From an uncultured Porphyromonadaceae bacterium (GTDB taxonomy: Bacteria; Bacteroidota; Bacteroidia; Bacteroidales; Muribaculaceae): a stretch of DNA of 43,856 nucleotides. The stretch spans positions 1 to 43,856 of the forward strand of contig CABUVO010000032.1 of assembly GCA_902495075.1 (NCBI GenBank), read 5' to 3'. The notes under the pieces were generated by a model. That model was given only the letters and a program-made list of their open reading frames with translations. It was not told where the DNA came from and did not search any database. Below are positions 43,856 through 43,856 of this stretch, piece by piece. The translations under genes and the position numbers were made by a program. Numbering within the stretch: the first letter of the stretch is position 1; each line of letters opens with the position of its first letter.

Positions 43856-43856
43856 A

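Larger units (their letters stand above)
43741..43856. mobile_element. End of an insertion sequence (IS66-like), continuing past the window
   Basis: From GTACAACCGTCCGGG (43741) onward the HNH-like reading frame loses homology. A leftward coding frame enters from the right edge and ends about 60 bp inside the element, as for a transposase ending near the terminal repeat. IS66 family membership is suggested only by the transposase-tail motif. The eight bases before the junction (AAAATAAC) are the candidate target duplication. Confidence 0.5.

Overview
The window looks like a chromosomal segment from a gut Bacteroidales, most likely Muribaculaceae-like (a family-level inference). The support is a SusC/SusD pair with a hybrid two-component regulator, several glycoside hydrolases, tRNA genes without an encoded CCA, and several Bacteroidetes-type promoters (TTTG, 19-20 bp, TAnnTTTG). 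The left 29.5 kb is moderately GC-rich. Everything right of the tRNA pair at 29.6-29.8 kb is visibly more AT-rich and consists of defence-type genes.

Region 1 (1-20.8 kb) is a polysaccharide utilisation locus. Rightward genes: a 5'-truncated GH2 enzyme, a SASA-type acetylesterase, an SGNH esterase with a SusE/F-like domain and a possible type IX sorting tail, and a GH3 beta-glucosidase. A 28-bp perfect hairpin separates them from the leftward genes: a GH105-DUF2264 fusion, a hybrid two-component system (HTCS), a GH43 enzyme, SusD and SusC. GH43 of the exo-galactanase type, GH105, DUF2264 and GH2 together suggest an acidic arabinogalactan or pectin side-chain substrate (inference). SusC has a roughly 265-nt leader with an attenuator-like hairpin.

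Region 2 (20.9-25.6 kb) holds a tricorn-like S41 peptidase and a DUF4062/ATPase/winged-helix protein whose linker is encoded by 10/11-bp tandem repeats. Region 3 (25.7-29.5 kb) is a four-gene leftward operon: a steroid 5-alpha-reductase-like membrane protein, an old-yellow-enzyme-type reductase and two short-chain dehydrogenases. This set matches gut-bacterial steroid/bile-acid 3-keto, delta-4 reduction clusters and has a consensus promoter.

Region 4 (29.6-43.9 kb) begins with tRNA-Pro(TGG) and tRNA-Leu(CAG), followed by a nested palindrome that may mark the edge of an inserted island. Next comes a NACHT-type NTPase/TOPRIM gene broken by one in-frame TAG. Convergent with it is a tightly overlapping seven-gene operon: DUF4007, large ATPase, DndC-like PP-loop enzyme, PLD-like/DEAH helicase, a 76-aa small protein, DndD-like SMC ATPase, and a 191-aa protein. 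This resembles DNA phosphorothioation-linked modification/defence systems, without recognisable DndA, DndB or classic DndE.

The main find is between this operon and a divergent HNH-endonuclease-like gene. A 155-bp segment is bounded by 17-bp inverted repeats that are palindromic in their arms and opposite in their 5-bp centres. It holds -7 promoter boxes that point only rightward. This is the architecture of an invertible promoter switch, here in the orientation that would leave the seven-gene operon OFF. The HNH gene it now faces has been cut short by an insertion element running off the right edge.
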